DNA of 64,000 bases from Albibacterium sp035514885 (GTDB lineage: Bacteria > Bacteroidota > Bacteroidia > Sphingobacteriales > Sphingobacteriaceae), in contig NZ_DATJCH010000003.1 in NCBI RefSeq assembly GCF_035514885.1, positions 62,001 to 126,000 on the forward strand, given 5' to 3'. The notes beneath the pieces are model-generated. The model had not been told where the DNA came from. It made no database searches and saw nothing but the letters and a program-made list of their open reading frames with translations. Of the stretch, positions 25,417-35,088 are shown one piece after another (the stretch's first letter is position 1; each line of letters begins with the position of its first letter). The translations under genes were made by a program, and so were the position numbers.

Positions 25417-26052
25417 CGCATTGCAAACATAGGCTAAAAGGTAACCATCCATTTTCTCATAATCTACTGTCAGATGTTGCGAAAAATCTGAGGTATACAG
25501 ACGCGCATCAAGTTTCCCGGTTTCTTGATATTGAAAAGCTTCAATTTCAATGTTCTGTTTTAAAGAAATCCCCTTTTTTCCCTGCCATTTAAAAATTGCT
25601 TCTTTAGCACACCAGCAAACATAAAGTCTTTCAATTTTATGTTCACCATTCACTCTTTCAATTTCAAAATCTTTCAGAAATTTTTTAGCTATCCGCCTTA
25701 TCTTAGGTTGAATTATTTCTATATCTACACCTACAGCATGCTTTGGATGAACCATTGCAATAGCAAAATCATTTGAGTGGCTCAGGGAAATATAACCCTC
25801 GTATTTATCAATATAAGGCTTGCCATGCTCATCTTTAAAACACTCAGCCACTCCTTCCGGAAACAAAGCATTCAATGCCTGTCGTACTGCTAACCAACGT
25901 ATTCTCCCTTTTTCTGAACGGATCGCTAATAACTCATTTTGCTCCCGATTACTGATGCATAAGCTTGATCGCAATTCCTCTTCACTTTCTTCAATTTGCC
26001 ATAAGCATAGGGAGCTTCCATTGGCTAAGGTTTTAATATAACGTATCGGCAT
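25414..26052 (-). CDS. 4'-phosphopantetheinyl transferase superfamily protein
   Basis: The 212-residue protein carries the Sfp-type signatures VGVDIE and WCAKEAIFKW. The intervening spacing and the metal-binding Asp/Glu residues are intact. It also has the substrate-binding SLSHSNDFA. These enzymes move the phosphopantetheine arm of CoA onto a serine of carrier proteins. The size is that of the Sfp/EntD group rather than the shorter AcpS. No polyketide or peptide synthetase is nearby, so fatty-acid ACP is the likely partner, by inference. It is transcribed toward lipB with a 23-bp gap. Confidence 0.9.
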   Translation of the reverse strand: MPIRYIKTLANGSSLCLWQIEESEEELRSSLCISNREQNELLAIRSEKGRIRWLAVRQALNALFPEGVAECFKDEHGKPYIDKYEGYISLSHSNDFAIAMVHPKHAVGVDIEIIQPKIRRIAKKFLKDFEIERVNGEHKIERLYVCWCAKEAIFKWQGKKGISLKQNIEIEAFQYQETGKLDARLYTSDFSQHLTVDYEKMDGYLLAYVCNA

Positions 26053-26183
26053 TCTCTCTTAATTTCTTTTCTTTTTTGATAAAAGCATTCCAAATTACAA
26101 ACATTTGTCCGGATATTAATTTAAAAACAGTTTTTTGACTTCTCCGAGTATATTAAGCAAGATTATTTTCTAATTTTACATCC

Positions 26184-26720
26184 ATGATTTTATCTGATAA
26201 ACGAATACTTGAAGAGATTGAAGCCGGAAACATTGTAATCGAGCCTTATGATCGTAAATGCCTGGGGACCAATTCATATGATGTACATTTAGGGAAGTAC
26301 CTGGCTACTTACAAAAATCGAATATTAGATGCAAAAGAACACAATGAAGTTGTTCATCTGGAAATCCCAAAAGAGGGGATTGTTCTGGAACCAGGCACCC
26401 TATATCTGGGGGTAACCGTTGAATATACTGAAACCTATAAACACGTTCCTTTTTTAGAAGGAAAATCAAGCATCGGTCGCTTAGGAATCGACATCCATGC
26501 TACTGCAGGAAAAGGCGATGTTGGCTTTTGCAATACATGGACTTTAGAAATATCTGTCACTCAATCCGTTCGCGTTTATGCCGGAATGCCAATCGGGCAG
26601 CTTATCTACTTTGCTGTTGAGGGTGAAATCGAAATTCCGTATAACACCAAAGGGAATGCAAAATACAATCGGAAAACTACCAAACCAGTAGAAAGCATGA
26701 TGTGGAAAAACGATTTCTAA
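26184..26720 (+). CDS. dcd: dCTP deaminase
   Basis: The 178-residue protein deaminates dCTP to dUTP and so supplies the dTMP pathway. It belongs to the trimeric dUTPase fold. GKSSIGRLGIDIHATAGKGDVGF holds the catalytic region and substrate contacts, and the start LSDKRILEEIEAGNIVIEPYD is typical. The ATG at 26184 is preceded, 5 bp away, by TAATTTTA, one base from the -7 consensus, which suggests a leaderless transcript. It ends with a 4-bp convergent overlap with prfB. Confidence 0.96.
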   Translation: MILSDKRILEEIEAGNIVIEPYDRKCLGTNSYDVHLGKYLATYKNRILDAKEHNEVVHLEIPKEGIVLEPGTLYLGVTVEYTETYKHVPFLEGKSSIGRLGIDIHATAGKGDVGFCNTWTLEISVTQSVRVYAGMPIGQLIYFAVEGEIEIPYNTKGNAKYNRKTTKPVESMMWKNDF

Positions 26721-27803
26721 TCGTCGCTAAATTCCATTAAATACGCCTTTAAAAACTCATCTATTTCCCCATCCAATACAGCTTGTGTATTGGATGTTTC
26801 ATAATTTGTACGCAGGTCTTTCACCATTTTATAAGGGTGCAATACATAGTTTCGTATTTGCGATCCCCATTCAATCTTCTTCTTATTACCTTCAATTAGA
26901 GCCGTTGCTTCCATTTTCTTACGCATCTCTATCTCGTACAATTGAGATTTCAACAAGCGCATCGCATTTTCCTTGTTTTGCAATTGAGAACGGGACTCTT
27001 GATTTTTAATAACAATTCCCGTAGGTTTATGATGCAATCGAACAGCAGTCTCTACCTTATTAACATTCTGTCCACCCGCACCTCCTGAACGAAAGGTATC
27101 CCATTCAACTTCAGAATCCTTAACATCAATCTCAATCGTATCGTCAATTAACGGATAAACATATACAGAAGCGAATGAAGTGTGTCTTTTAGCATTAGAA
27201 TCAAAAGGTGAAATACGCACCAGTCGATGCACACCATTTTCTCCTTTTAAATAACCATAGGGAAAACTGCCTTCAAACTGCAATGTAACAGATTTCAGAC
27301 CTGCAATTTCACCCGATTGATAATCTTGTTCAGTAATCTTATAACCATTTCTCTCTCCCCACATCAAATACATCCTCATCAACATCTCAGCCCAGTCGCA
27401 ACTTTCCGTCCCTCCCGCACCTGATGTAATTTGAAGAACTGCACCCAATTGATCTTCCTCAGAACTCAGCATATTCTTAAACTCCAAATCCTCTAAAGCA
27501 TGCAAAGCATGATTATATACCTCATCAACTTCTTCAGCACTGGCATCTCCTGCATGAAAGAAATCATACATTACAACCGAGTCTTCAACAAGCGTTAACA
27601 GCTTATCATAAGAATCAGTCCAGATCTTTTTACTTTGTATGGTATGTAATACAGCCTCAGCTGCTTTAGGGTCATCCCAAAAATTAGGAGTAAGTGTTAA
27701 ACTCTGGTCTTTATGGATCTCTTCTCGTTTAGTATCGATGTCAAAGATGCCTCCTCAGGGAAGCAGTTCGATCCCTCAAATCTTGAATATTTTCTTTGGT
27801 CAT
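26717..27803 (-). CDS. prfB: Peptide chain release factor 2, with programmed +1 frameshift
   Basis: The gene begins at the ATG at 27803. The first 20 codons end CAT CTT followed by an in-frame TGA (27741-27743). Shifting +1 at CTT-T-GAC joins them to the long frame (DIDTKREEI...), giving 361 residues, the normal RF2 size. An AGGAGG lies 3 nt before the CTT, just as in the classic RF2 autoregulatory shift site. The SPF stop-codon-recognition tripeptide (RISPFDSN) and the GGQ catalytic motif (GAGGQNVNK) are present. RF2 reads UGA and UAA, so low RF2 favours the shift and raises its own synthesis. A naive gene call would start at 27571 and lose about 77 residues. Confidence 0.95.
27735..27752 (-). 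promoter_or_regulatory. RF2 programmed frameshift site
   Basis: The minus strand reads AGGAGG-CAT-CTT-TGA-C. The Shine-Dalgarno-like AGGAGG, 3-nt spacing, slippery CTT and the UGA-C stop context are all those of the prfB recoding site known across bacteria. Confidence 0.93.
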
Positions 27804-27807
27804 TGCA

Positions 27808-27815
27808 CAAATATA
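27808..27815 (-). promoter_or_regulatory. -7 promoter box of prfB
   Basis: The minus strand reads TATATTTG, an exact TAnnTTTG match, only 4 bp before the ATG at 27803. It supports that start and predicts a leaderless mRNA. Confidence 0.55.
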
Positions 27816-27877
27816 CGATTAATGATGTGTCTATTTTTAGAACAACAAAAACAATTGATAGTTTAATAAATCAATAA

Positions 27878-30781
27878 TTACTTCAATAATTCTGTTATAT
27901 CATCTTCTGTCAACGACTTCACGAAGCTTTCTTCTATCTGGATCAACGAATCAGCAATTACTTTCTTTCGGTTCTGCAATGCCAGAATCTTTTCTTCTAC
28001 AGAATCTTTGGTAATAAACTTATATATAAAAACATTGCGAGTCTGTCCGATACGATGCGAGCGATCTATCGCCTGCATTTCTACTGCAGGGTTCCACCAA
28101 GGATCCAAAATAAAAACATAATCGGCCTCTATAAGATTCAAACCTACACCACCCGCTTTAATCGATATCAAGAAAACATTTACAGCATCACTCTCCCTGA
28201 ATTCATTAACCACTTCTTTGCGGTTCTTGGTAGCTCCATCCAAATAGGCAAAGGCAATGTTTTCCTGCTCAAAATACTCAGCATAAATTTTCATCTGTCT
28301 TACAAACTGAGAAAAAATCAGAACCTTATGCCCTCTCAATAAAACATTCTCCAAGGTATCAATCACATTCTCAAACTTCCCCGAAGATTCTTTGTATTCG
28401 CTATCAATCATACGGGGATGGTTTGCTAGCTGTCGGAGTTTACTCAAGCCTTGCAGAACCTGGATACCTGTCTTCTTAAAACTTCCATCCTCTAATTGCT
28501 TAAGCATCAAATTACGATACTCGGCCTTAATCTTCTCATAATAATCAGCCTGTTCTTCCGTCATGCTGCAATAGAATATCTTTTCAGACTTCTCTGGAAG
28601 CTCGGTGGCCACCTGAGCTTTCGTTCGGCGCAAAACAAAAGGCTTAATCAATACCTGCAGTCTTCGTGCAGCTTCCTCATCCTTCTTCTTCTCAATAGGA
28701 ACAACGAATTCCTTCAGAAAAAACGAATGGCCTCCCAATAATCCTGGATTAATAAATGCCATTTGAGGCCATAAATCAGCTACTGAATTCTCAACCGGAG
28801 TACCGCTCAATATTAATTTATTCCGCCCTCTCAGCTTATTAATCGCTTTAAATGACTTAGAGGAAACGTTTTTTATATTCTGGCTTTCATCCAATATAAT
28901 GTAATGGAACAAAAATTCTCCCAAAACAGGCTCATCAATCCGGGCTATTCCATAAGTACTGATAACCAGATCATAATTGGAGAAATCTATAGCGGACTTA
29001 TCACGCCCTCCACCTGTATGATTTAGAATTTTTAAATGAGGAGCAAACTTCTGAGCCTCGCTCAACCAATTATAGATCAAAGAAGTAGGCATAATAATTA
29101 GCGAAGTGGTATTGCTGCCTGCAGTTGAAAGATCCTCTTTTTCTTTTTGCAGAAGTGCTAAGGTCTGTACCGTCTTTCCCAATCCCATATCATCTGCCAG
29201 ACAGCCGCCAAAGTGATATTTCTTTAAAAATTGAAACCAATTATATCCTGCCTTTTGATAAGGACGCAAACTTCCGCTAAAATTAACAGGATCATCAACC
29301 TCTTCCAGCATCTCAAAATCCGCCAACTTCTCTATCTTTCTCCTCATACTTATTCCCGCGATTTCACTCTCCTGCAATTCATTGATCACCCCTACATGCT
29401 GCTTCTTTAATCGTAAAGACTCATTACCTTCCGCAAAATAAAAGAAATTCACAAATTGGGTAAACCATTGCTCCGGAATAATAGCTACTTCGCCCGAAGG
29501 AAGGACAAATTCCCGTATCTTATTTAATATATTTTTTCGAAGACTTATAAAAGGAATGCTATACTGTCCAAATTGGACCATCGCCTTAATGTCAAACCAG
29601 TCATTATCCTCCTTCACCTCCAAGTCCAGTTCTATCTTTCCAAATAGATATTGTTTTTCTGCCTTTTTCTGTATAACATCAAAGCCGTTTTCCTTCAGCT
29701 CCTCAATATGTTCACTTAACCAGTTAATCAACGAGAAATCTTCAACACTCGTATTCTCGTTAAGCGAACGATCAATTTCAAATTGATTTGAAAGACTCGT
29801 CTTCGGATGAAGACCCAAACTCTTAAGAAATAAAATCCGTCCACTTTCCCATTGGACTGATCTTTTTACACGGTAAAAAGTGTATGCGTCCGATTCTGCA
29901 TTATATTCTAGTTTAACACTAACCTTCTTTCCAGATATATCCGCAAAGGTATAAGGCCCGTATTTAAATTTAACTTTCAGAACCGGTCCTTCAGCCGCCG
30001 GATAGCTAAACTCAAGAATAGGGGTTCCATCATATTGCTGAGTTTTAATATCAAATCCTTCCGCATATACATGATGCTTTTCAATCAAAGGACCAATGAA
30101 TTTCTTAAAATAACTCTGCTCAGCTGATCGTGGAATAGAGATAAATCTCTTATTCAGAAAAGGCGATAACTTCTTGCCATCTACATCCTTTTCAAAGAAA
30201 TACAGAACATTCTCCAATAGCAAACAGGCGGGTTCATTCGTAATTACTTCTGCATCTTTGTACATGAATTCCATTCGGAAACCATCATATTTTAATGTTG
30301 GAAAATAACGAAGTTCTGTATCCGAACGTCTAAAATGAAACAAAACAGAAGTTAAATGCTCCGCAAAGGCCAGGGGAGTTTCAACCGGCCACCCTTCCTT
30401 GCTCATTAAAAAAAGAGATTTATCTTTCAGTAACTGCAGTATCTGATTCAAATTTTGTTCAATCCGCGGACGGATTACAGCAAATATTTTTGGAGTAAAA
30501 ATGTTTAAGAAATATTCCGAAGGACGAATGTTCTTCTTATAAAAACGCTTAATCAACTGACTCTGCTCAATCTCCTCACACAACTTAATTAAGACCCAGT
30601 CGGTCTCATCCATGCCCTGAACATACTCTGAAGCAGTGTTCATAAATAAGCGCTGGTAGGTAAGCGAGAAGCTATTATCCTGATTCAATTGCACGACATG
30701 AGGTTCAATTAAATAGCCCAGAAACTCATGCCTACACAAAGAATAAACTATCTTAAATGGTTTCTTACTATCTACTCTCAT
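27878..30781 (-). CDS. SNF2/HepA-family DEAD-like helicase
   Basis: The 967-residue protein has a long N-terminal region of about 500 residues with no domain I can name. A SNF2 ATPase core follows: Walker A ADDMGLGKTVQT (about 525-536), Walker B ILDESQNIKN (about 630) and motif III LSGTPVENS. The helicase C half carries FSQFVRQMK, SIKAGGVGLNL and the late motif DRSHRIGQ. Such proteins move along double-stranded DNA and remodel nucleic-acid complexes; bacterial members relate to RapA/HepA. The specific role is unknown. No restriction or defence genes flank it, so I do not call it a defence component. It is upstream of prfB in the same direction, with its own transcription likely. Confidence 0.9.
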   Translation of the reverse strand: MRVDSKKPFKIVYSLCRHEFLGYLIEPHVVQLNQDNSFSLTYQRLFMNTASEYVQGMDETDWVLIKLCEEIEQSQLIKRFYKKNIRPSEYFLNIFTPKIFAVIRPRIEQNLNQILQLLKDKSLFLMSKEGWPVETPLAFAEHLTSVLFHFRRSDTELRYFPTLKYDGFRMEFMYKDAEVITNEPACLLLENVLYFFEKDVDGKKLSPFLNKRFISIPRSAEQSYFKKFIGPLIEKHHVYAEGFDIKTQQYDGTPILEFSYPAAEGPVLKVKFKYGPYTFADISGKKVSVKLEYNAESDAYTFYRVKRSVQWESGRILFLKSLGLHPKTSLSNQFEIDRSLNENTSVEDFSLINWLSEHIEELKENGFDVIQKKAEKQYLFGKIELDLEVKEDNDWFDIKAMVQFGQYSIPFISLRKNILNKIREFVLPSGEVAIIPEQWFTQFVNFFYFAEGNESLRLKKQHVGVINELQESEIAGISMRRKIEKLADFEMLEEVDDPVNFSGSLRPYQKAGYNWFQFLKKYHFGGCLADDMGLGKTVQTLALLQKEKEDLSTAGSNTTSLIIMPTSLIYNWLSEAQKFAPHLKILNHTGGGRDKSAIDFSNYDLVISTYGIARIDEPVLGEFLFHYIILDESQNIKNVSSKSFKAINKLRGRNKLILSGTPVENSVADLWPQMAFINPGLLGGHSFFLKEFVVPIEKKKDEEAARRLQVLIKPFVLRRTKAQVATELPEKSEKIFYCSMTEEQADYYEKIKAEYRNLMLKQLEDGSFKKTGIQVLQGLSKLRQLANHPRMIDSEYKESSGKFENVIDTLENVLLRGHKVLIFSQFVRQMKIYAEYFEQENIAFAYLDGATKNRKEVVNEFRESDAVNVFLISIKAGGVGLNLIEADYVFILDPWWNPAVEMQAIDRSHRIGQTRNVFIYKFITKDSVEEKILALQNRKKVIADSLIQIEESFVKSLTEDDITELLK

Positions 30782-30895
30782 TATTAAACTAATCGCTTTT
30801 TAATTCTTTTATAATTTTTAAAGGGTTTTAAATATAATGATTCCTTTTGGATTAAAGCCTATTATTAAAAAACAGGCATGCAAGCGACTTCTATA

Positions 30896-30930
30896 AACAA
30901 AAAATGCCCTCCTTTAATAGGAGGGCATTC
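30896..30930 (-). terminator. Intrinsic terminator after tsf
   Basis: AATGCCCTCC (30903-30912) pairs perfectly with GGAGGGCATT (30920-30929) across a 7-nt loop. Read on the minus strand it ends in a T-run. It closes the rplM-rpsI-rpsB-tsf operon. Confidence 0.9.
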
Positions 30931-30950
30931 AATATAAATTTATTAAGATG

Positions 30951-31790
30951 TTATGACCCTAACTGAATTCTTTTGAACGCAGTTACAGTCAAACCCTTAG
31001 AAACACTATCCAAGAATTGGCTGATGTTTTTAGATGAATCTTTAACAAACTCCTGATTCAATAAAGTATTTTCTTTATAGAATTTATTCAATTTACCTTG
31101 TGCAATTTTTTCAATCATAGCTTCAGGTTTTCCTTCAGCACGGATTTGTTCCTTAGCAATTTCAAGCTCACGCTCAACCAAAGAAGCATCTACACCATCT
31201 TTATCAATAGCAGTAGGGTTCATCGCTGCAATTTGCATTGCTACGTCTCTACCTGCATCTTCAACACCTTCTGCATCTGCGCTTAGTCCAACTAAAACAG
31301 CTAAACGGAAGTTGCTATGAACATAAGCTACTACTTTCTCAGCTTCAACAAGCTCATAAGTCGAAACTTCAACTTTTTCACCTGTTTTACCTGTTTGCTC
31401 AATAATTAAATCAGCAACACTTACATTATTGATTGTTAATGCCTTTAGTGCTTCAACACTCGAAGGCTGTTCGTCCGCTGCAAGGTTAAGAATACTTTCA
31501 GCAAATGCAACAAACTCATCGTTCTTAGCAACGAAATCTGTTTCGCAATTAACCTCAACAATCACCCCTCTTTTTCCATCTACAGAAGTTTTTGCTAAAA
31601 CCAAACCTTCATTTGATTCACGATCTTGACGATTTGCAGCAACCTTTGCACCTTTTTTACGTAGATAATCAACTGCATCTTCAAAATTACCTTTAGCCTC
31701 TACCAAAGCTTTTTTGCAATCCATCATACCTGCGCCTGTTTGTTGGCGTAGTTTATTTACGTCTGATGCAGAAATTTGTACTGTCGACAT
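30951..31790 (-). CDS. tsf: Translation elongation factor Ts
   Basis: The 279-residue nucleotide-exchange factor for EF-Tu opens with the UBA-like domain (VNKLRQQTGAGMMDCKKALVEA), whose TGAGMMDCKKAL is the family signature. The EF-Tu contact segment CETDFVAKNDEF follows. It has the usual two-subdomain body and ends in a Tsf C-terminal helix. It lies 98 bp downstream of rpsB, the order found in nearly all bacteria, and an intrinsic terminator follows. Confidence 0.98.
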   Translation of the reverse strand: MSTVQISASDVNKLRQQTGAGMMDCKKALVEAKGNFEDAVDYLRKKGAKVAANRQDRESNEGLVLAKTSVDGKRGVIVEVNCETDFVAKNDEFVAFAESILNLAADEQPSSVEALKALTINNVSVADLIIEQTGKTGEKVEVSTYELVEAEKVVAYVHSNFRLAVLVGLSADAEGVEDAGRDVAMQIAAMNPTAIDKDGVDASLVERELEIAKEQIRAEGKPEAMIEKIAQGKLNKFYKENTLLNQEFVKDSSKNISQFLDSVSKGLTVTAFKRIQLGS

Positions 31791-31888
31791 TTTTTCTCCT
31801 TTATTTATTAATAAAATAATTATGGGTTGTTAATTAAGTGTCGTGAAAAAGCAAAACACATAATCAACAACCCACAACATTAAAAAAT

Positions 31889-32776
31889 TTAATCCTTTTT
31901 CTCTTCTACTGTATCTTCTGCACTCTCTTCAGTTGCTGTTTCAGCAGCTTGAGGTGCTTCGGAACTTGCAGATTTACGAGTGCGTTTTTGAGCGCCTTCT
32001 TTTTTCTCAGGAGCTGCTTCTTGCTTAGCATTATCTATTTGTGCTTTTGCTGCTGCTGCTTCTTTCTCTGCTTCATCCTCCTTATCGCGTTTACGCTCTT
32101 CTAAACCTTCTTTTATTGCCTGACCAATTACGTCTGCAATTAATGAGATTGATTTTGAAGCATCATCATTCGCTGGAATAGGAAAATCGATATTTGATGG
32201 GTTAGAGTTGGTATCAACCATTCCAAAGGTAGGAATGTTTAATTTGATAGCCTCACTAACTGCAATATGTTCTTTCTTTACGTCAACAATAAATAGCGCT
32301 GCAGGCAAACGGTTTAAATCAGCGATACCACCTAATAGTGATTCCAATTTAATACGCTCACGTTGAATCATCAATCTTTCTTTCTTTGATAAAACATCGT
32401 ATGTACCATCTTTCGTCATTTTGTCAATGTTTGACATTTTTTTGATCGACTTACGTACAGTAGCGAAGTTTGTAAGCATACCACCTAACCAACGTTCCGT
32501 AACATACGGCATGTTAGTCTCTTTAGCGTGCTCTGCAATAATATCTTTTGCTTGCTTCTTTGTAGCAACAAATAATATCTTACGTCCTGATTTTACAATT
32601 TGTTTAATTGCAGATGAAGCTTCTTCTAACTTCACCAATGTTTTATTTAAATCGATAATGTGGATGCCGTTACGCTCCATGAAAATGTATTTCGACATTT
32701 TCGGATCCCATTTGCGGGTAAGGTGTCCAAAATGTACACCTGCATCCAGTAATTCCTGATATGTTGTTCTAGCCAT
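31889..32776 (-). CDS. rpsB: 30S ribosomal protein S2, with C-terminal extension
   Basis: The 295-residue protein has the S2 signatures (LLDAGVHFGHLTRKWDPKMSKYIF near the start; IVDVKKEHIAVSEAIKLNIP). The conserved body ends near residue 230. An Ala/Glu/Lys/Thr-rich, low-complexity tail of about 60 residues follows, typical of many Bacteroidota S2 proteins. It binds the 30S head/platform region and helps recruit S1. It stands 18 bp after rpsI, continuing the operon. Confidence 0.98.
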   Translation of the reverse strand: MARTTYQELLDAGVHFGHLTRKWDPKMSKYIFMERNGIHIIDLNKTLVKLEEASSAIKQIVKSGRKILFVATKKQAKDIIAEHAKETNMPYVTERWLGGMLTNFATVRKSIKKMSNIDKMTKDGTYDVLSKKERLMIQRERIKLESLLGGIADLNRLPAALFIVDVKKEHIAVSEAIKLNIPTFGMVDTNSNPSNIDFPIPANDDASKSISLIADVIGQAIKEGLEERKRDKEDEAEKEAAAAKAQIDNAKQEAAPEKKEGAQKRTRKSASSEAPQAAETATEESAEDTVEEKKD

Positions 32777-32794
32777 TGCTTGGTCCTCCTTAAA

Positions 32795-33181
32795 TTAACG
32801 TTTACTAAATTGAAATTTCTTACGAGCTTTAGCGCGTCCTGGTTTCTTACGTTCAACCATACGGTTATCACGAGTTACCAATCCTTTAGCACGTAAAGCC
32901 GATTTAACTTCTGGGTCGAGCTCAATTAAAGCTTTAGCAATTGCTAAACGCACTGCCTCCGCCTGACCTTTAACTCCACCACCCGAAACGTTAACTTTAA
33001 CATCATGGTTTCCAGAAACTCCGGCAACCTCAATGCTTTGCGTTACTATGTATTGCAAGGGCAATGTTGGAAAATATTCTTTGTAATCTTTACCGTTAAC
33101 GATAATGTTTCCGCTACCTGCACTAAGATAGATACGTGCAACAGCAGTTTTTCTTCTTCCTGAAGTGTTTGTAATTGACAT
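32795..33181 (-). CDS. rpsI: 30S ribosomal protein S9
   Basis: The 128-residue protein has the S9 features GRRKTAVARIYLSAGSG at the start, GGGVKGQAEAVRLAIAKAL in the middle and the C-terminal tail ending KKFQFSKR. That tail reaches the ribosomal P site. Length is normal. It lies 11 bp after rplM, the usual rplM-rpsI pair. Confidence 0.98.
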   Translation of the reverse strand: MSITNTSGRRKTAVARIYLSAGSGNIIVNGKDYKEYFPTLPLQYIVTQSIEVAGVSGNHDVKVNVSGGGVKGQAEAVRLAIAKALIELDPEVKSALRAKGLVTRDNRMVERKKPGRAKARKKFQFSKR

Positions 33182-33192
33182 TTCTTTTCTCC

Positions 33193-33636
33193 TTAGAATT
33201 TAACTGTTTTAGGACTTTGAGCCGCGTGCGGATGCTCATTACCAGCATACACAAAAAGGTTCTTGAATAGAGCGCGACCTAATTTGTTCTTAGGCAACAT
33301 ACCACGAACCGCTTTCTCAACGATGCGTGTTGGGTGTTTAGCCAATAATTCCTTAGGAGAAATGAAACGCTGACCACCTGGATAACCAGTATAAGAGGTA
33401 TAAACCTTGTCATTCAGTTTATTTCCGGTCAACTTAACCTTGTCTGCATTAATAACAATCACGTTATCTCCGCAGTCTACGTTTGGGGTAAATGTAGGCT
33501 TGTGTTTTCCTCTGATTACTTTCGCAATTTCAGAAGACAAGCGCCCCAAAATCTCACCTTCGGCATCAACTACAATCCATTCCTTATTGGTGGTTTGCTT
33601 GTTGGCTGAGACAGTTTTGTAACTTAACGTATTCAC
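33193..33636 (-). CDS. rplM: 50S ribosomal protein L13
   Basis: The 147-residue protein carries the L13 signatures WIVVDAEGEILGRLSSEIAK, the YTSYTGYPGG block and AVRGMLPKNKLGR. It is an early-assembly protein of the large subunit. It leads the four-gene rplM-rpsI-rpsB-tsf operon and is preceded by a good promoter about 60 bp upstream, leaving a leader of about 48 nt. The leader shows no clear structure for autogenous control. Confidence 0.98.
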   Translation of the reverse strand: MNTLSYKTVSANKQTTNKEWIVVDAEGEILGRLSSEIAKVIRGKHKPTFTPNVDCGDNVIVINADKVKLTGNKLNDKVYTSYTGYPGGQRFISPKELLAKHPTRIVEKAVRGMLPKNKLGRALFKNLFVYAGNEHPHAAQSPKTVKF

Positions 33637-33690
33637 TTGCTTTGTTTTATTTTATGAATAATTTATATTTTTCCCTAAAAATAAGGACTG

Positions 33691-33720
33691 CAAAGGTAAG
33701 AATAAGTTTTTTGAAACCAA
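33691..33720 (-). promoter_or_regulatory. Promoter of the rplM-rpsI-rpsB-tsf operon
   Basis: The minus strand has TACCTTTG (33691-33698), an exact -7 box, with TTGG (33717-33720) 18 bp upstream as a -33 element. This is the best complete Bacteroidota-type promoter in the window. Confidence 0.65.
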
Positions 33721-33741
33721 CATAGATTTACTAATTTTTCT

Positions 33742-33749
33742 TAGGTTTG
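33742..33749 (+). promoter_or_regulatory. -7 promoter box of the glycan cluster
   Basis: TAGGTTTG is an exact TAnnTTTG match, 4 bp before the flippase ATG at 33754. It predicts a leaderless transcript for the five-gene cluster. Confidence 0.5.
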
Positions 33750-33753
33750 TTTT

Positions 33754-35088
33754 ATGAAGCTACCAACCTTACCCGGTTTTGACCCTCAAGCATTTGAGAA
33801 GTATTTCAAAAACACGGGCTGGCTTATGATGGCACGCGTAGGCACTCTTTTAATAAAGATGCTTACCGGAATTGCTGTAGCCAATTATTTGGGAAGTTCA
33901 GGAAATGGGATTTTAAATTATCCCATGGCACTCATCACCTTTTTTATGGCAGCTTCTGCCCTAGGTTTAGATTCTTATATAACCCGTGAACTGCTACAGC
34001 GTCCTCAATCTAAAAACATACTATTAGGAACAGCATTTGCCCTGCGCCTATCCGCCGGATTAATCGTACTACCCTTAATTTATTTTACCTATTTCGTAAT
34101 CAACAACCTGGCAGACGCCAATCCGGGCGTTCCATTTAATTTCATTGCCATTGTCTCCTTCGTCTGCGTTATCCAATCTATCAACATCATAGATAGTTAT
34201 TTCCAATCGCAGGTTCAAGGAAAGAAAATTATGCTTGTGCAGGTTATCGCCAATATCTTATCTGCCCTGGTAAAAATCATACTGATACTTGTAGCTGCTC
34301 CAATTGCCTATTTTATCTGGGCTCTGCTAGCCGATGCTATTTTTTTAGCAATCAGCTATTTATGCATGTATCACAAAAGCAAAGAATCTGTCTTTCATTG
34401 GAGATTCGACAAAAACCTGGCGAAATATTTAATCCAGATGTCATGGCCACTTGCTTTTTCAGCCATACTGGTTACCTTATATATGAAGATAGACCAAATA
34501 ATGATCAGCAGTTATTTGGATAGCAGCGCACTGGGTATTTATTCAACCGTAGTAAGCTTAAGTGAAAGTTGGTACTTTATTCCGGTCGCAACGGTAAGCG
34601 CACTCTTTCCGGCAATCATGAATGCCCGACAACATGATGAAGAACGTTACCGAAACCGACTCCAGAACCTATACGATCTCATGTCTTTTATTAGTCTGGG
34701 AATAGCGATTGTTATGACATTTGCGTCACCGCTTGTATATAAAATACTATACAAAGCCGACTTCGCGGCGGGCGCTGAGGTTTTATCCATTCATATATGG
34801 GCAGGAATATTTGTATTTTTGGGAAGTGCAAGCGGACAATATTTAATTGCAGAAGGCTATACAAAACTATCACTAGTACGTACCGGTGTTGGAGCTTTGA
34901 TAAATATTATTTTAAATATGTGGTGGATTCCCATTTTTGGCATAAAAGGTGCGGCTTGGGCATCATTGATAGCGTATGCAGTGGCAACATTTTATATTAT
35001 ACTAATACCAAAAACACGCGTACAGGGCATCATGATGTTAAAATCAATATTTCAGATAAACCTAATTAGAAAACTCATTAAATTTTGA
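33754..35088 (+). CDS. Oligosaccharide flippase (Wzx-like, MOP superfamily)
   Basis: The 444-residue inner-membrane protein has about 12-14 hydrophobic helices, spread over the whole length, as in polysaccharide export flippases. The start (GWLMMARVGTLLIKMLTGIAVANYLGSSGNGIL) is the common opening of the family. These proteins move lipid-linked sugar repeats across the inner membrane. It leads a run of five genes for surface-glycan assembly and overlaps the next by 4 bp. No polymerase (wzy) or ligase is present in the cluster, so the glycan is either short or completed by genes elsewhere. Confidence 0.87.
   Translation: MKLPTLPGFDPQAFEKYFKNTGWLMMARVGTLLIKMLTGIAVANYLGSSGNGILNYPMALITFFMAASALGLDSYITRELLQRPQSKNILLGTAFALRLSAGLIVLPLIYFTYFVINNLADANPGVPFNFIAIVSFVCVIQSINIIDSYFQSQVQGKKIMLVQVIANILSALVKIILILVAAPIAYFIWALLADAIFLAISYLCMYHKSKESVFHWRFDKNLAKYLIQMSWPLAFSAILVTLYMKIDQIMISSYLDSSALGIYSTVVSLSESWYFIPVATVSALFPAIMNARQHDEERYRNRLQNLYDLMSFISLGIAIVMTFASPLVYKILYKADFAAGAEVLSIHIWAGIFVFLGSASGQYLIAEGYTKLSLVRTGVGALINIILNMWWIPIFGIKGAAWASLIAYAVATFYIILIPKTRVQGIMMLKSIFQINLIRKLIKF

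Noticed and set aside
27639..27866. Small open frame on the plus strand across the prfB start
   Set aside because: It covers the recoding region and promoter of prfB on the other strand; no family match.
27878..30781. SNF2 helicase as part of an anti-phage defence system
   Set aside because: No nuclease, methyltransferase, or phospholipase-D gene flanks it; its neighbours are prfB and tsf, both core genes.
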